Assembly (NCBI GenBank): GCA_964019425.1
Contig: OZ025787.1
Coordinates: 1,488,001 to 1,552,000 of the forward strand
DNA length: 64,000 bases
Direction of reading: 5' to 3'
Origin: Flectonema sp. DT1601
Taxonomy: Eukaryota; Euglenozoa; Diplonemea; Diplonemida; Diplonemidae
This document shows, one piece after another, positions 10,527 to 22,237 of the stretch. The notes under the pieces were generated by a model. That model was not told the DNA's origin, searched no databases, and worked only from the letters and a program-made list of their open reading frames with translations. Position numbers and translations under genes: made by a program. Within the stretch, counting starts at the first letter, position 1; the number at the start of each line of letters is the position of its first letter.

Positions 10527-12954
10527 ATGTCGGACTTGGAAGGCCACAGTGTGGTCTCTTATAAGTCAAGATTCTTCGTTTTCGGAGGGAAGAATAGTCG
10601 AGAAGAGTACGTCAACGATGTGTGGATGGTGACAGTCACTGCAAGTGATACGATGATGTGGGAAAAGGCGGAGGTCAGTGGAGAACCCCCAAAGCCTTGT
10701 GCTTACCACGGTTGTGCGCTGTGGAGGGACAGGTACATGATAATAATTGGAGGTGTTTCAAACGACGTGGAATATGAAAGGGGAAGAGTCTTCGTTCTTG
10801 ATTTAGAAGAAATGATGTGGAGGGACAGAAATGCGGTGGGTGACGTCCCCAGCCCACGATGCCACCACACTATCACAATATCGCCTGGCCAAGATCGTTT
10901 ATATTTATTCGGTGGATATCCAGTCGGAGCAGAGGGAGAGACAATGTTTTCATCAGGGGCGATACAACATCAGCACCGCTCATTCTTTGAGATGTATGAA
11001 TTGAATTTAATGGGAGCGGAATTAATATGGAAAGCTTGTCCTTGTCTGGAAGAGTTCCCTCCAACCCTTTGGGGACACACAGCTACTATTTATTCAAGTA
11101 ATTTAATCATTCTTGGTGGCGTTGATGTAATAGATAATAAGGAAACGCCTCTTGCTTGTGTCTGGCACTGTGACAAGGCTCAGTGGCGATGGGTTGAATT
11201 TAACGTGGTACCACATGCTAGGGCACTTCACACTGCAGCTTCTTACAAGGGTCGGATTTTTGTGTTCGGTGGGTTTGGGCTTTCTAACACAACGAAATTT
11301 AACGATACCTGGGCATTTTCAAAGGAATCCGGTCAGTGGTTGGAAGTATCAACGATGGGAAATCTGCCTTCTCCTAGATCTGGACATGCTTCTGCAATTG
11401 TTGGTGATTATATGTACGTATTTGGTGGGGTTGATGCTCACCATCGCAGGACACACGAGGTGTTTTCATTGCATCTTCCTACTGCTACATGGTCTCATAT
11501 AAGTAGTTCTGTTAAGGGTACGTTTGGTCACCCATCAGTACCTGCTTTATTAGATGATGGGACTTTAGACCCGAATGAGATAACAGGTATCAACAGGGCT
11601 GCCGCACTTCTGGATAGGGCAGCTGCACAGGCGAACCTTTATGAGGCTCTGAAAAAACAACATTTTGAGCCGAGTGTGATCCCAATAGCTGTTGACAATG
11701 TAGTTCATGATCAGAATATATCTCCTACGCGGTTGTCGGTACACGCTCCTACTCCAGGTAGGGTCAGGGCACTGTCGTCTTTTCAGGAGAGAGTTCCCGA
11801 GAATGTGGAGCACGTTGTCCCATTTTCGAATGAAAATCTGCAGGGAGATCCGAGAAACGTAAGTCCACGCAGAGGAGATCGTCCTCCTCCACCGCCTCCC
11901 TTACCTCAAATGCAGCTGTCTTCGTTTAGTCAAGTGACGCAGGCGACTCAGGTGGAAAATTCAGAACCAGCACCGCCTCCACCTCTGCGTAACAGAGATA
12001 ATATATTAAAGAATGAAGCTGCTGATATTATTCAAAAGCAGCGGTTGGAAATTGACCAACTGAGAGCTCAGTTAGAACACCGCGACAAGGAAACTCGAGA
12101 AGCAGACAACATACTTATACCATATCATTCAGCTCCTCCTGCTCCCAGGGTGTCGCTTACTAAAGAAACGATATCTGATTTAATGCCTCGTGTTAACCTT
12201 AGCCTTATTGATACTCCAGTTCTTAACCTCCCTCCACCTTCAAGTGAACCTAACCACGGCCTTCTTAGTAAGGCTGCTACTAGGGATGCTATTGCACGAA
12301 TTAATAGTGACTTGACGAAATCTGTTGGTGCTTCTCCTTTAATGTTTCCTAACTTGTTGTCTACCGCACCTACCGATTCCACCAGACATACAACTCAGCG
12401 TCGTGATTTGGGATTATCGGGACAAGCTTCAAGTGCACTTCCGGAAGCAGGTCCGCATACATCTCCGAAGAGAAACCAACCAGGAGTTGTAGACATAGTT
12501 CATTATGGTATGTATTTATAAATTAGGGAAAAAGAAAAAAGTGTGTTAGTTGACATCAGTCGTGTCCTTCCTATTGAGATCTCTCAGTAGAAGATAGGAA
12601 TGATTGAAGACAATATTCAAATAAACAAAAACAGATCCTTTGAAGATATTCGCAGCTAGAGATCAACCTGCTCAGACTCCAATTCCTTTGAGTGGAGGAG
12701 GAGGAGGAGGATACATGCCATCATACCATCCTTCTATGTACAAACCTCCTGCTTCATATGAAGAACTTATGACTCGTGCGAATGGTCCTCCACCACCTCC
12801 AGCAGCTAACAGAGTATTGCCACCAACTAACTCTGAGTTCAATGTAGTGCAACAACCTCCGATACATAAATCTCCTTCTCTCGCTAAAATCTTAAGAGGT
12901 GAGGCATCAATGTTGTCAATTACTCATGTAAATGGTCCGGCTGTTGCACCATGA
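10527..12954 (+). CDS. Kelch-repeat beta-propeller protein with proline-rich and coiled-coil tail (2 exons)
   Basis: CDS join(10527..12507,12635..12954), 766 aa. Six kelch motifs fill residues 1-320, each with the hydrophobic-GG signature: FFVFGGK, YMIIIGG, LYLFGGY, LIILGGV, IFVFGGF and YMYVFGG. They should form a protein-binding beta-propeller. Poly-proline stretches (RPPPPPPLPQ, PAPPPPLRN) and a short coiled coil (IIQKQRLEIDQLRAQLEHRD) follow, an arrangement seen in actin-linked or scaffold proteins. Exon 1 ends in phase 1 after CATTATG, and the joined reading is IVHYDPLKIFAARDQ. Without splicing the frame stops five codons later. The start follows a TTTTCAG acceptor by 10 nt. The second exon is also Pro/Gly-rich. 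No enzymatic domain is visible, and the partner is unknown. Confidence 0.8.
12508..12634 (+). other. Cis-spliced intron (127 nt) of the kelch gene
   Basis: It runs from GTATGT to AACAG. Removal restores an open frame into a 106-codon second exon of the same Pro-rich character. It is the longest resolved intron in the window. Confidence 0.75.
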
Positions 12955-13297
12955 ACATCGTCTTTCCTTTATTAGACTTGTTTTTGTATTTCAGTTTTAG
13001 CTGAATGAGTTCGCAGCCTTCTTGTGCTCTTTCTTTGAGTAAATTATTTCTTCTTAACTCTACTGCAGTTCAGCAAGAAGAAAATAAACAAAAAAAAAAA
13101 AAAAATCGAACCGAATTTTCAGCTAAAAAAGGTATTAATTTTTTAGTTATGTTAAAAAAAATACCTTAGCGAAACGTGTAGAATAGAAAAAGAAAAAAAG
13201 AATTATTACATAGACACATATAGATTTAATGAATGGAATTAACAGTTTGTGTGTGTGCTGGATATTTAATTTTTATGATCAAAAGTAAAACAACAAT
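12955..13297. other. Intergenic spacer
   Basis: AT-rich 3' UTR and leader sequence with an A-run near 13090-13105. No further feature is seen. Confidence 0.5.
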
Positions 13298-13891
13298 ATG
13301 CTAAAAAGAGCTGCGTTCACTCGGGTACAACGTCGAATGTGTAGCGGGAAAATGGGATGGGCATACCGTGTAATGAGATTACATTATTATAAACCTTCTT
13401 TTGTAGAAGTAAATTCAACTGAAGGATTAATAGATTTAACGAAACATGAAAGTAATAAGAAATTAGTTGTTGTTATACATCACTCATCTGACATGTTAGA
13501 AATAAAGGGAAATGTAGCATCAGCAGCTGAAGAAAGAATACTTTCAGAATTCAATAACAGAGTTGTGTATGCATTCTCTAATGTGAGTCACGATACAACA
13601 CTGCCATGCAGTCCTGTAATTGACATATATGCGAAAGGGAAATTAGTTCAACGAACTCTTGGTTGCTCTCTCAGCCCCCTTCTCTGTGTTCCACATCTCA
13701 CATTAAAACACAAATTTGAAGGTTCCTACGATGCTGAAGAGATTGTTCCAAGCGAACTCTATTTCGGGATTCCGAGGAGTATGTACAGTAGGCTGTTTAA
13801 GAAGCTTCAAAATGTACCAGACAATAAAGCTAACGATGTGATTAATAGAGCACGAGAAGAAGTCGTAAAGTATAAACTAAATAAAGCATGA
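13298..13891 (+). CDS. Hypothetical protein, possibly mitochondrial, thioredoxin-like fold
   Basis: 197 aa. The N-terminus (MLKRAAFTRVQRRMCSGKMG) is rich in Arg/Lys and lacks acidic residues, as in mitochondrial targeting sequences. Residues 50-125 follow a thioredoxin-like order. A strand KKLVVVIHHS is followed by a helix, then the strand RVVYAFSNV, then SPVIDIYAKGKLVQRTLG, which resembles the cis-proline strand and the following turn of that fold. No CxxC redox pair is present, so a redox function is not supported. The basic C-terminal helix would suit a role such as a ribosome-associated subunit, but that is a guess. The leader after AAAAG is 12 nt and that acceptor is weak. Confidence 0.6.
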   Translation: MLKRAAFTRVQRRMCSGKMGWAYRVMRLHYYKPSFVEVNSTEGLIDLTKHESNKKLVVVIHHSSDMLEIKGNVASAAEERILSEFNNRVVYAFSNVSHDTTLPCSPVIDIYAKGKLVQRTLGCSLSPLLCVPHLTLKHKFEGSYDAEEIVPSELYFGIPRSMYSRLFKKLQNVPDNKANDVINRAREEVVKYKLNKA

Positions 13892-14040
13892 AGAGATGCA
13901 GAAGCACGCAGTTGATTGAAAGCATTGCGTATTTAGTAATCGGGTGTAAGAAGTTTAGTTCTCTTTTTATTAAAATTATTTATCACTTCCCCCACTAATC
14001 AGTTTTCTTTTTAATCACTCAAAAAAAAAAAATATTTTAA

Positions 14041-14817
14041 ATGAGTTGGGAAAATGGAGATGAAATTGACTCGTCATTCTGGTCTGACCGACTTCAGCTT
14101 CCATCTAACACCAACAGCATTGAAGACGCCGTGAGAGCTGCAGTGTTTACTTCTTATATTGATAAGGTCGTGTATGCTACTGAAGAGGAAGTTGAAGACT
14201 GGAGACAGTTCCTTGGAAGAGACTGCATCCTTGACTTCAGCGATCCTACTAAGTCTGCTGGTGATATCAATAGAGAAATAGTATTGGAAAACGGTGTAAG
14301 TTTATCAAAGAAAAGAGTTCTAACAATTGACGGATACACCGTCGACGAGTTGCGTACAATCGCTGCTCCGATACTTTCAATTAACACGGAATGTAGTAGT
14401 AAAGCGTCTCTTGTTAATGGTTTGAGAGCGTGGTATTTTATGGAAGGTACTCGAATTAAGAGTAAGAGTAAGTCACCGCCTCCATCACAAGAATCGTGTC
14501 TTATAAAAAGAGTGAAGAGATCATACTCTCCGGTTACAATAAAAACTGAAACTGAAAGTGTTACTGTGACGAGTAGTCCCTCGGCATCTCCAACTCCTCG
14601 AAAGTCGTGTTACTCATACTGTGAATCTGAGCTATCTATTGGTACTGCGTGTACTTTTGAGAGTACTCATGATGAGGTAACTTCAGCTATTGCATTAGCG
14701 AATACTAATAAACTACCACCTCATAAATATACGGAAGTTGTTTTGGCAGCTCTCGCATCCCAATACCCGATTGAGATGGTTCGAAAAGGTGCGAAGAGAT
14801 TCCTTAATTACTACTAA
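14041..14817 (+). CDS. Hypothetical protein with SAP-like helix-loop-helix
   Basis: 258 aa. Residues 95-140 (VLTIDGYTVDELRTIAAPIL, then ALVNGLRAWYF-like sequence) resemble a SAP-type helix-extended-loop-helix: a short strand, a helix with LRTIA, and a second helix starting near a Lys. SAP motifs bind DNA or RNA. A Ser/Pro/Lys-rich stretch (IKSKSKSPPPSQ and VKRSYSPVTIK) follows, with a possible nuclear localisation signal at KRVKRS. The C-terminus is helical and ends RKGAKRFLNYY. I do not recognise a named family. A CTAATCAG acceptor ends at 14002, leaving a 38-nt A-rich leader. Confidence 0.6.
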   Translation: MSWENGDEIDSSFWSDRLQLPSNTNSIEDAVRAAVFTSYIDKVVYATEEEVEDWRQFLGRDCILDFSDPTKSAGDINREIVLENGVSLSKKRVLTIDGYTVDELRTIAAPILSINTECSSKASLVNGLRAWYFMEGTRIKSKSKSPPPSQESCLIKRVKRSYSPVTIKTETESVTVTSSPSASPTPRKSCYSYCESELSIGTACTFESTHDEVTSAIALANTNKLPPHKYTEVVLAALASQYPIEMVRKGAKRFLNYY

Positions 14818-15870
14818 ACTTGAATAGATAAGTTCTCTCTGTGTTATAGACTCTTTATTTGTACCAGTCCAGTTAGATTCTTTTGTTTACCTTTAACTCA
14901 TAATTGGTGAAACTAACCGCAACCAGAAGACTCTGTAGCTCTGGAATATCAGAGTGGGTAAGTTATTATTTTGGGGTGACACTTATTTTTCTTTTTCTTC
15001 TTCCCATTGAATCCCAAAAAAAAAAAAAAAAAAAAAAAAAACTTTTTATTTTTACATTGTCAAAAAAAAAATGAAATCAGTCAGTCTGATTTTTATTTTT
15101 CCCTTATCCCCCTTTTTTGTATTTTATGATCAATCACGCTGCCTTGAGTTAGTCTTCTTGAACAACACAATTACGTTCCTCTGGGAGATGACAGTGTTAA
15201 CCTTTGTACCACTTAGAGAACAATGACGTGATCTATTCGCACTGTTTGGGAGTAACGTTTTGGAATGCCAAGGTGAGTGTTTGATCTTTTTGTGTCACCT
15301 GGCGGACTGTCCCGCCACTAAGAAGATTTTGTACAGCTTTATTTAGATTGGAATCCGTTGTCTTTTTACAGAATTCGTAAACTCTGTTTTTAGATAACAT
15401 TCATTCCCTTTTTTTTTTTTTTTTTTTAATAACTCCAGAGAGCAACTAAAGGAATGTTGCATTCAACGTTCAGATGAAAAAAAATTACTTAAAAAGGTGT
15501 TCGCTCTCCGTAGTTTCTTTTAGTTCCTCTCTCAGTATGGGAATTTCGTTTTCCCGAGTTCATTTTTTAATTTTATTTTTAACAGTTCTTTAGTTTTGTT
15601 GATTTATCTTTTTAATTTTCTTTCTTCTTTTCTTTTGTTTTTCTTGAAACGTAGCGCTAGATTTCTTAGTCCTGCCTGCACAGGAAAAAAAAAAAGAGGG
15701 AAAAAAAAAACCGTTTCGTAAATATAAATTGTGTTCCGTTATGTTGTGTTGATCGTTAGACATGTTCTCGTTCCAGGAAACTTAAATATCAAAGTATTGC
15801 TCTGGTTGGTTGGTTAGTGTTGATCTTGTTTTTGTTATAAATATTATTTCCCAGCACGCATGGTCACAAA
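14818..15870. other. Intergenic spacer (1.05 kb)
   Basis: It contains a 26-nt A-run (15016-15041), a T-run near 15410-15427, a small GC-rich inverted repeat (GGCGG/CCGCC, 15301-15316) and a donor-like CCAAG|GTGAGT near 15290, which could end a non-coding 5' exon. No ORF of note. Confidence 0.5.
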
Positions 15871-16032
15871 ATGGATCCTGCTTTGTATCAACAACAGTTG
15901 GCGAATTACCAACAACAGCTCTATGGAATGTTTGCGGGGGGTTCTGCTGCTGGAAGCACAGGGAATGCTTGGCAGCAACAACAACAGCAGCAACAACCGC
16001 AACAGGGAAATTTAGCGAGTATGCTGCAACAG

Positions 16033-16063
<31 letters not shown>

Positions 16064-19000
16064 AGAACTACGGTCAGGGTTACCAAACATCACCACTACA
16101 ACAGTTGTTGGCAACCCAATTAGCAAACCAACAGACTGGAGGAACAGCTTCCAGTTACCAAGCAGCTCCTCAGCAGCCCTACCGTTCTCTTCTCTCTGGA
16201 GGAGTGGCAACTTCACCTGCAAACCCAACTACTACAGCGCCCACTACTGATTATAGTAATTCGTCATATGAAAATACTCGTTCTGCTGATCAATTCGGAG
16301 GTCAGAAAACCTCGATGCTCGCTGGGGGAACTTCTTATGAAACACCCGCAAGCACCTTACTAACATATGGCACAAGTAATGAAGATTCTCGGGTAAGCCA
16401 ACAGACACCAGCATTAACATCTATTGCAGAGGGTACTAAACAGCAACAAGATCAACAGCAGCAGCCAGCAATAGTACCAAAGGAAGAACAATCATATCGG
16501 ACTGGATATCAACAATACGCTGCTAAGCAAAAGGCGTTACCAAAACTATCGGAAGATAGCAAAGGCGATGTCGCACCCGTCAGGGGATCTCCCACACGCC
16601 AGGAAGTGCAACAAAATCAGCGTCAGGAACCATATCGATACCAACAACAGTTCAGACAACCAAAACAGGAATGGGAGAACTGGGGTAATGATGAAAGTTG
16701 GAACGAATGGGAGAACTGGGGTGACAAATGGAACAACAAATCATATTCAAACGATGTCGGAGTTGATATTAAGGAATTTGATTTCGATGAGATTCAGGAG
16801 GAACACGCGAAAGAGCAGCAGATGCGGAGGGATATCACCGCTGTGCCAGTGCCGGCAAAGCCACCGACAATTGAAGTTGGAAGGAAACTTCCACCACGAC
16901 CTACTAACCAGTCAGCTCCGTTACCTACAGCTAAGAAGTCTCCGCCCACACGTCCAACATCTATTCCTCCGCCTCCTGTGAAACCGGCGGCTCCGGCAAC
17001 AAAGTCATCTCAACCTCCACCCGCTGACGTTCTGACAAAAATGCCAATTTCGGTGGCAGCTGCGAAGACACCAGTTGTACCACCGCCACCAACAGTTCCT
17101 TCAACGTCTGATGCTCAACCCGCTGTTGCGGAGAATCCGTACGCAAGCTTCGGTTCAGATCCCAAGGATCAGCCTTCTATGCAGCAGGTGAAGCACCCAG
17201 GAATGTTACCCCCTCAGCCAACTGGTACAACGCCTCAGCCAACTGGTAAAAAGAAGAAGAAGAAGAAGAAAGCTAAGGCTACGGCAGGGCAATTACCACC
17301 TCCTCCACAACTTCCGGCATCACAGTTTCCGTTGGCATCGCAGTTTCCACCGCCAGTTCAACTTCCTCAGGTAGCACAATTCCCACAACCACACCAAACA
17401 GCAATTCAATCATTTCAAGCTGGTTACAGATCGAAGCAAGCCCCTCATGGATATAAAGAATCGAACTTCATAATAACCAGGACGCCTGGTCAGAAACTTG
17501 GTATGGACTTCGACGGTACGACAGTTAAGAAAACCTGGCCTCACCTCGATGCGTACAAATGCGGTATCCGACCTGGTATGATTGTTGCATGTATTGGTGG
17601 GAGGGATGTGTGGTCAGCTGAAGAAGTTAAAAAAGAATTTACAAACTCAGTTTCAAAAAGGATTCGTGTGATAGTTTACGAGAAGAAACCTGCCAGTGTT
17701 GTTGATCCTGAGAAGAAGTACATCTGGTTGTATAATATACCAAAGTCTTATGGAGTTAATGATACTCGTACTATGGTTGAAAAGTTTGGTCCAGTACAAG
17801 AATTATGGAAATACGACACTGCATATATTGTTGAGTTCGCTACCAGATCTGGGGTCGCACAGGCGCTTACCCTTCTTGAAGATATTGGAACGTTACCAGG
17901 TGGTGATAGAGCTGTTACTATTGAGTACAAGGCAGCTCCAAAGAAAGTTCCTCTAAAATCCCTTGAGATCGACACAACAGGCAGCCCAACAAAGCAAAAA
18001 CGAAGTAATTCGCAGCAGACTCCTGAAGTAAGTAAAAGACCCAAAGCAGAACCACCTGCAGAGGAATTCAAACCTGCGGCAGTAGCTAATCCATATTCCA
18101 CCACTAGCGAGCAACCTGCTGAACCAGAAATTCCTGAAAACATCACTGCTTGGATTGATAGAGGATGTAGAGACCCTACCTCTGCTGCTCAGTTCTATGC
18201 TAATGCCCGTGCTAACCTCCGTGAAGCTGTATTTTTACACGGAATTCATCCAAAAAACACTTCAAACTCTGGAACCTGCAGCACTCTATTGTATCCACTG
18301 CCGTTTTATTTTATTCCGGAGTTGGTTAATGATTTGATTCTATTTAGTGCTCAGGCATCCGGCTTGTCTGTTCCAAAAATGGTTCAAATCCGAGTCTACA
18401 AAGGTAAGAAACCTATTAATGGGTACGAATACAGTATTGCAGAAGTTCAAACAGAACAAGCTAGAGAAGCTGCTCAGATTGTTGGGTGCTTAGATGGTTT
18501 TGGAACGTTATTACCCGGACTCGAACTGGACGAATCTAACCCAGGTATTTCAGCAGTTTTAGGAAATGATAGCAATCATGAAGAAGTTGAAAAAGGGAAA
18601 GAGACTGTAAACCTAACACCTCGCATGATGTCGTATCAGTCACCTATTCCAGTTGATTATATAAAGCCTTGCAGGTATCACTGTGTTATGGGACATTGCT
18701 TTAATGAGAATTGTAGTTACAATCACTTTAGAAAGGGAGACACTAGAATATCTAAGAAACTAGTAAAGATTACTGGAATACCTCCAATATGGAGACCTAA
18801 ACAGGTACAAGAACTGTTAGAACAGAAGTGGGGTCATAAGAAGTCCAGCGTTGTTTGGATCGATATTCTAAAAGAACAAAACTCAGGATTCGTAGCTATC
18901 ATACAATGTTGGAAGGCCTCAGCAGCTAAAGATCTGATGGTCACTTTTAACGGTAGTGGGAATCATGGAGCAACACAATTCATTGCAACTGAGTTCCACG

Positions 19001-20226
19001 GAACAGCAAAGCCTGTAGCAAAACCTGCTGAAGAACCACTTATCATGCCACTACCACTCCCACCTTTACAACAACAGTTAGTTGACCAAATGACTGAGCA
19101 GCGTCTGAATAAATCAAGACCAAGGCATATTATTCTACCCAGCCGCGCCGCTGCTGTGACAGCAAAATCCAACGATATCGTCTTGAGTGCTATTCGAAAA
19201 GCTGCCAACAAGGAAACAGAATCATTACGGCAGCAGGTTGAATCACTCACAAAAGCCAACAGTGAGCTTTGGAAAACTTCCTTGGGGCTCGTTGCTGTGG
19301 CTACGGGTGGTCAAATTGGACAGTCTGTTGCGCAGACTATTCCAATGCAGACTCCGCAAGTTAGTTATCCTCACGCATCTGTCCAGCAACAGCCACGTAC
19401 CGTTCCTTCAAAGACGCCTGTCAACCCCCACGTCTCTCGTGCTCAACAAAAGGCTCACGCTGTACCTCGACCGAGTGTGTTAGAGAAGCGTGTCGCTGAG
19501 TCAATCTCTCCTGCCAAGAAGATTCAGAAGCGAGCTCCGGTGACCCTGTTGTCAGGTAAGCAGGAAAATGAGGAAATGCGTTTCCTACACAAGGAGATCT
19601 TAGAAACTCGCTCAAAGATAGAGAAGTACAAATCCGTACTTGAAATCAGACCAAGTAGAACTGTTGAAAGTAAAGTCTTAGAACTCAGAGCTCAGTTATA
19701 TCAAGCAGAAGAAAAGTATCAGAAGCTAGTTGACAGGCTGCCGAAAGCACTTGAGATCTCATCCGGAAGGAGGAGGGAAATTCCTTCCAGACAATCAGCA
19801 ATTGTTGTACATGATGATAGTGATTACAACCCTGCACCACTAGTATGTTGTTATTTACTTTGAAGATAATCTGTGTTAATGAAAAATAATAAATAAAAAA
19901 TAGGCTGATCCAATTCCGGTTGCTGCAGCAGTTTCTGTCAAGCGTGTAAGTCTACCAAAAGCTAGAGAGATACCAAAGGTATGGTTTTGAGAATCTCTGA
20001 ACCTTTTTTATTTAATTAACCAACAAACAACAACACCGAACAGGATGACAACGATGACTACAGTCCTGACGCATACGTTCCTGAACCATTAGGAGATGAG
20101 GGTGATAAAGATAATGACGACAATTACACTCCTGTAGCAGCTGCTGATATTGAAGATGAAGACGATTATCGACCAGGTGCTATTTTTAATGAAGAACTAC
20201 GAGGACGTCCACGCAGACGTCGGTAG
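15871..20226 (+). CDS. Large RNA-binding protein: PDZ-like, RRM and CCCH domains (3 exons)
   Basis: CDS join(15871..19842,19904..19978,20044..20226), 1409 aa. Residues 1-80 are Gln-rich; EWENWG occurs twice near 270-290; a proline-rich region (330-440) and a lysine run (about 450-462) follow. A PDZ-like domain spans about 530-605 (GQKLGMDFDGTTVKKTWP, then GIRPGMIVACIGGRDVWS). An RRM-like domain lies at 615-690 (KYIWLYNIPKS). A CCCH finger near 934 has spacing C-x8-C-x4-C-x3-H, and a second RRM-like fold is at 963-1045 (KLVKITGIPPIWRPKQVQEL). Coiled coils lie near 1110 and 1235-1290. The tail repeats a DYxP motif (DYNP, DYSP, NYTP, DYRP) and ends in RGRPRRRR. It probably binds mRNA; the specific role is unknown. 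The acceptor CCCAG ends at 15854. An out-of-frame ATG at 15860 precedes the start. Confidence 0.8.
19843..19903 (+). other. Cis-spliced intron (61 nt)
   Basis: GTATGT...AATAG, phase 0. Retention would end the protein after CCYLL. Confidence 0.75.
19979..20043 (+). other. Cis-spliced intron (65 nt)
   Basis: GTATGG...GAACAG, phase 0. It separates a 25-codon exon from the acidic tail exon. The joined reading keeps the DYxP repeats continuous. Confidence 0.75.
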
Positions 20227-20572
20227 GAACACCTCATCAACACAACGACAGTAGTCGTTGAGGAATACCCTCAGATGACTACATCAATAAGTAATAATTA
20301 GTACTACTCATTTTGTATCAATTACAAGAAGTAAATATTAGTGTGACCTTCGAACAATAGTTGCTTGCTAAGTGTCATTCAACATGTCAGCATGCGCATC
20401 CACAGCGACGCGGACCGATGTGTTTGTTTGATACTCAACGTTTCCAGCAAAGATGGTTTTTTTTATGTTAAACCGAATGACGTTAAGCAAATCAGTTAAA
20501 TTGTAAAGTGTTCTGATAATTATTTTTATTTTATTATTTCTTCTCATAGAATACCTGTCCTGTATTACCTAA
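20227..20572. other. Intergenic spacer
   Basis: 3' UTR and leader. It ends in a pyrimidine tract and CTCATAG acceptor at 20549. Nothing else is seen. Confidence 0.5.
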
Positions 20573-22237
20573 ATGCTTGCATCGGTTCCTGTCCTTCCGC
20601 AAACTGAAGGTATGTCACACTACAGGCAGCACGGTGTTGCGCAGCAGGTGAGGGTGCAGAGTGGGCAGCAACCGCTGCAACATCTGATGCAGCAGCAGCC
20701 ACACTTGCAGCTAGGACAGCAGAGAGACGGGTACATGAGTCACCCTCTGCAACCTCAGACGCAGCAACCGCAGCATGTAAAGACCGCTGAAGAAGAAGAT
20801 GACGTCACAGCTATTCCGGTGGTAAGAAGCGGTCGGTCACCACCAGAGATGACACGCCCATGTACACACAATGCCTGGGATGACGTTCGCACTCGTAGAC
20901 ACGCGAAGATCCTTCAGTGCCGTGCGTGCCTCGCCAAATGGAAGTTAGCAATGCCTGTCCCTAGATGTTCGTACTTCCTTCACGGACACTGTGATAAGGG
21001 AGACACTTGTCACATGCTTCACGTCTACAAGAAGAAGGCCGAAAAGGAGAAAGACAGACAGCCAACCGAACCGCCAGTTGCTCCTCGCAATGAAAAGGAA
21101 GACCGCAACTTGGCAGACAGCGTTAAGACGGCCCAGCCAAATGTTCCAACCGCAGAACATCAGTGGAGGAACTACTTCCCTGAAGATGATGTAAACTACT
21201 TAGCTAGAAGTGAAGGAGGTACCAAGTATGGAATCGTACAATTGAAGGAACTAAAAGACGAGCTTTCAAACAGAAGAACTCAAAGAAATCAAAACATCGT
21301 TCAATACATTCAGCAATCGAGTGATGCTCATATGCAACATGTTTTAGTTAGTTTAGTACAGCAACAAGGAATGCCGTCCCCGACATCATCTGGTGAGCCG
21401 CCTTCTTTGATGAGTCCAGCAAGTTGTGCACCAGCCACACCAATAACTTCGAGTGGTATTCCAATGGGTCCTCCTTCTCCAATAAACCAGCAAGATGCTC
21501 ATCCGATCTCTGCTCAGCAAACATCTGTTGCAGTTCAATCAGCTGTTCATCCAAAGGACCGCTCGTTAGCTGTCCGAAGAGGATTCGTTCAGCCAGTGGC
21601 AAGCTCCAACCCTCCGTACTACGGCTGTGGGATTGCCACGCCAACAACTAACGGAGGTCCAGTCAGTTTAGAAAACCAGCGACAGATGTCAATGCCGTCA
21701 TTGGTTGCTACTCCAATGGGAACTGAGATGTTAGGAACACCCGGATGTCATTCACCACATTCTCCGCTTGCTAATGGAGCGCCGATGGGTGTGCCGAGTC
21801 CAACTGGGATTTATGGAAGTGAAATGATCATCCATGAAGAAGCACCTCCTCCATACACATTACTGGCTGGTAACCAATCTACTCAATCTCATCAGCCAGC
21901 ACCTGAAGAAATTGAAAAGCAGAGAATGATCGCTATGGCCTCTGGTTTCGCTATTTCATCAGGTGCCCAACCGATTTCGGATATCCACTCTCATGCTTCT
22001 CGTCACACTAACTCTCCCTGCAATTTGATTTCTCCAATTTGTCAAAGTCCTTCTGTTCAGACGCCGAACTGCATTTCTCCAGTTGCTGGATGTGTCTCTC
22101 CGATGTCAAATTGTACTTCAGAGGCAATCAAATCTCCTGTTCAGCGAGAAAACGAAGGAGTCCACGCCATGACTGAGGACGAGCTTGATGCCCATATCGC
22201 CAAGTGGGAGAAACGCGCAACTCCAAAGGCATGCTGA
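20573..22237 (+). CDS. CCCH zinc-finger RNA-binding protein
   Basis: 554 aa. After a Gln/His-rich N-terminus, residues 94-130 carry the module RPCTHNAWDDVRTRR, then LQCRACLAKWKL. It is followed directly by a CCCH finger (CSYFLHGHCDKGDTCHMLH, spacing C-x7-C-x5-C-x3-H, about residues 131-150). I recall this pairing of a THNxWDxVR module with one CCCH finger from trypanosomatid and apicomplexan proteins. Such proteins usually bind mRNA and set its stability or translation. The rest is low-complexity Ser/Pro/Gln-rich sequence, ending in an acidic helix (TEDELDAHIAKWEK). It lies directly after another CCCH/RRM gene. The start follows a CTCATAG acceptor by 23 nt. Confidence 0.75.
   Translation: MLASVPVLPQTEGMSHYRQHGVAQQVRVQSGQQPLQHLMQQQPHLQLGQQRDGYMSHPLQPQTQQPQHVKTAEEEDDVTAIPVVRSGRSPPEMTRPCTHNAWDDVRTRRHAKILQCRACLAKWKLAMPVPRCSYFLHGHCDKGDTCHMLHVYKKKAEKEKDRQPTEPPVAPRNEKEDRNLADSVKTAQPNVPTAEHQWRNYFPEDDVNYLARSEGGTKYGIVQLKELKDELSNRRTQRNQNIVQYIQQSSDAHMQHVLVSLVQQQGMPSPTSSGEPPSLMSPASCAPATPITSSGIPMGPPSPINQQDAHPISAQQTSVAVQSAVHPKDRSLAVRRGFVQPVASSNPPYYGCGIATPTTNGGPVSLENQRQMSMPSLVATPMGTEMLGTPGCHSPHSPLANGAPMGVPSPTGIYGSEMIIHEEAPPPYTLLAGNQSTQSHQPAPEEIEKQRMIAMASGFAISSGAQPISDIHSHASRHTNSPCNLISPICQSPSVQTPNCISPVAGCVSPMSNCTSEAIKSPVQRENEGVHAMTEDELDAHIAKWEKRATPKAC

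Noticed and set aside
10447-10632. 61-aa frame overlapping the kelch start
   Set aside because: Out of frame with the kelch motifs and it runs through the inverted repeat and acceptor; a shadow.
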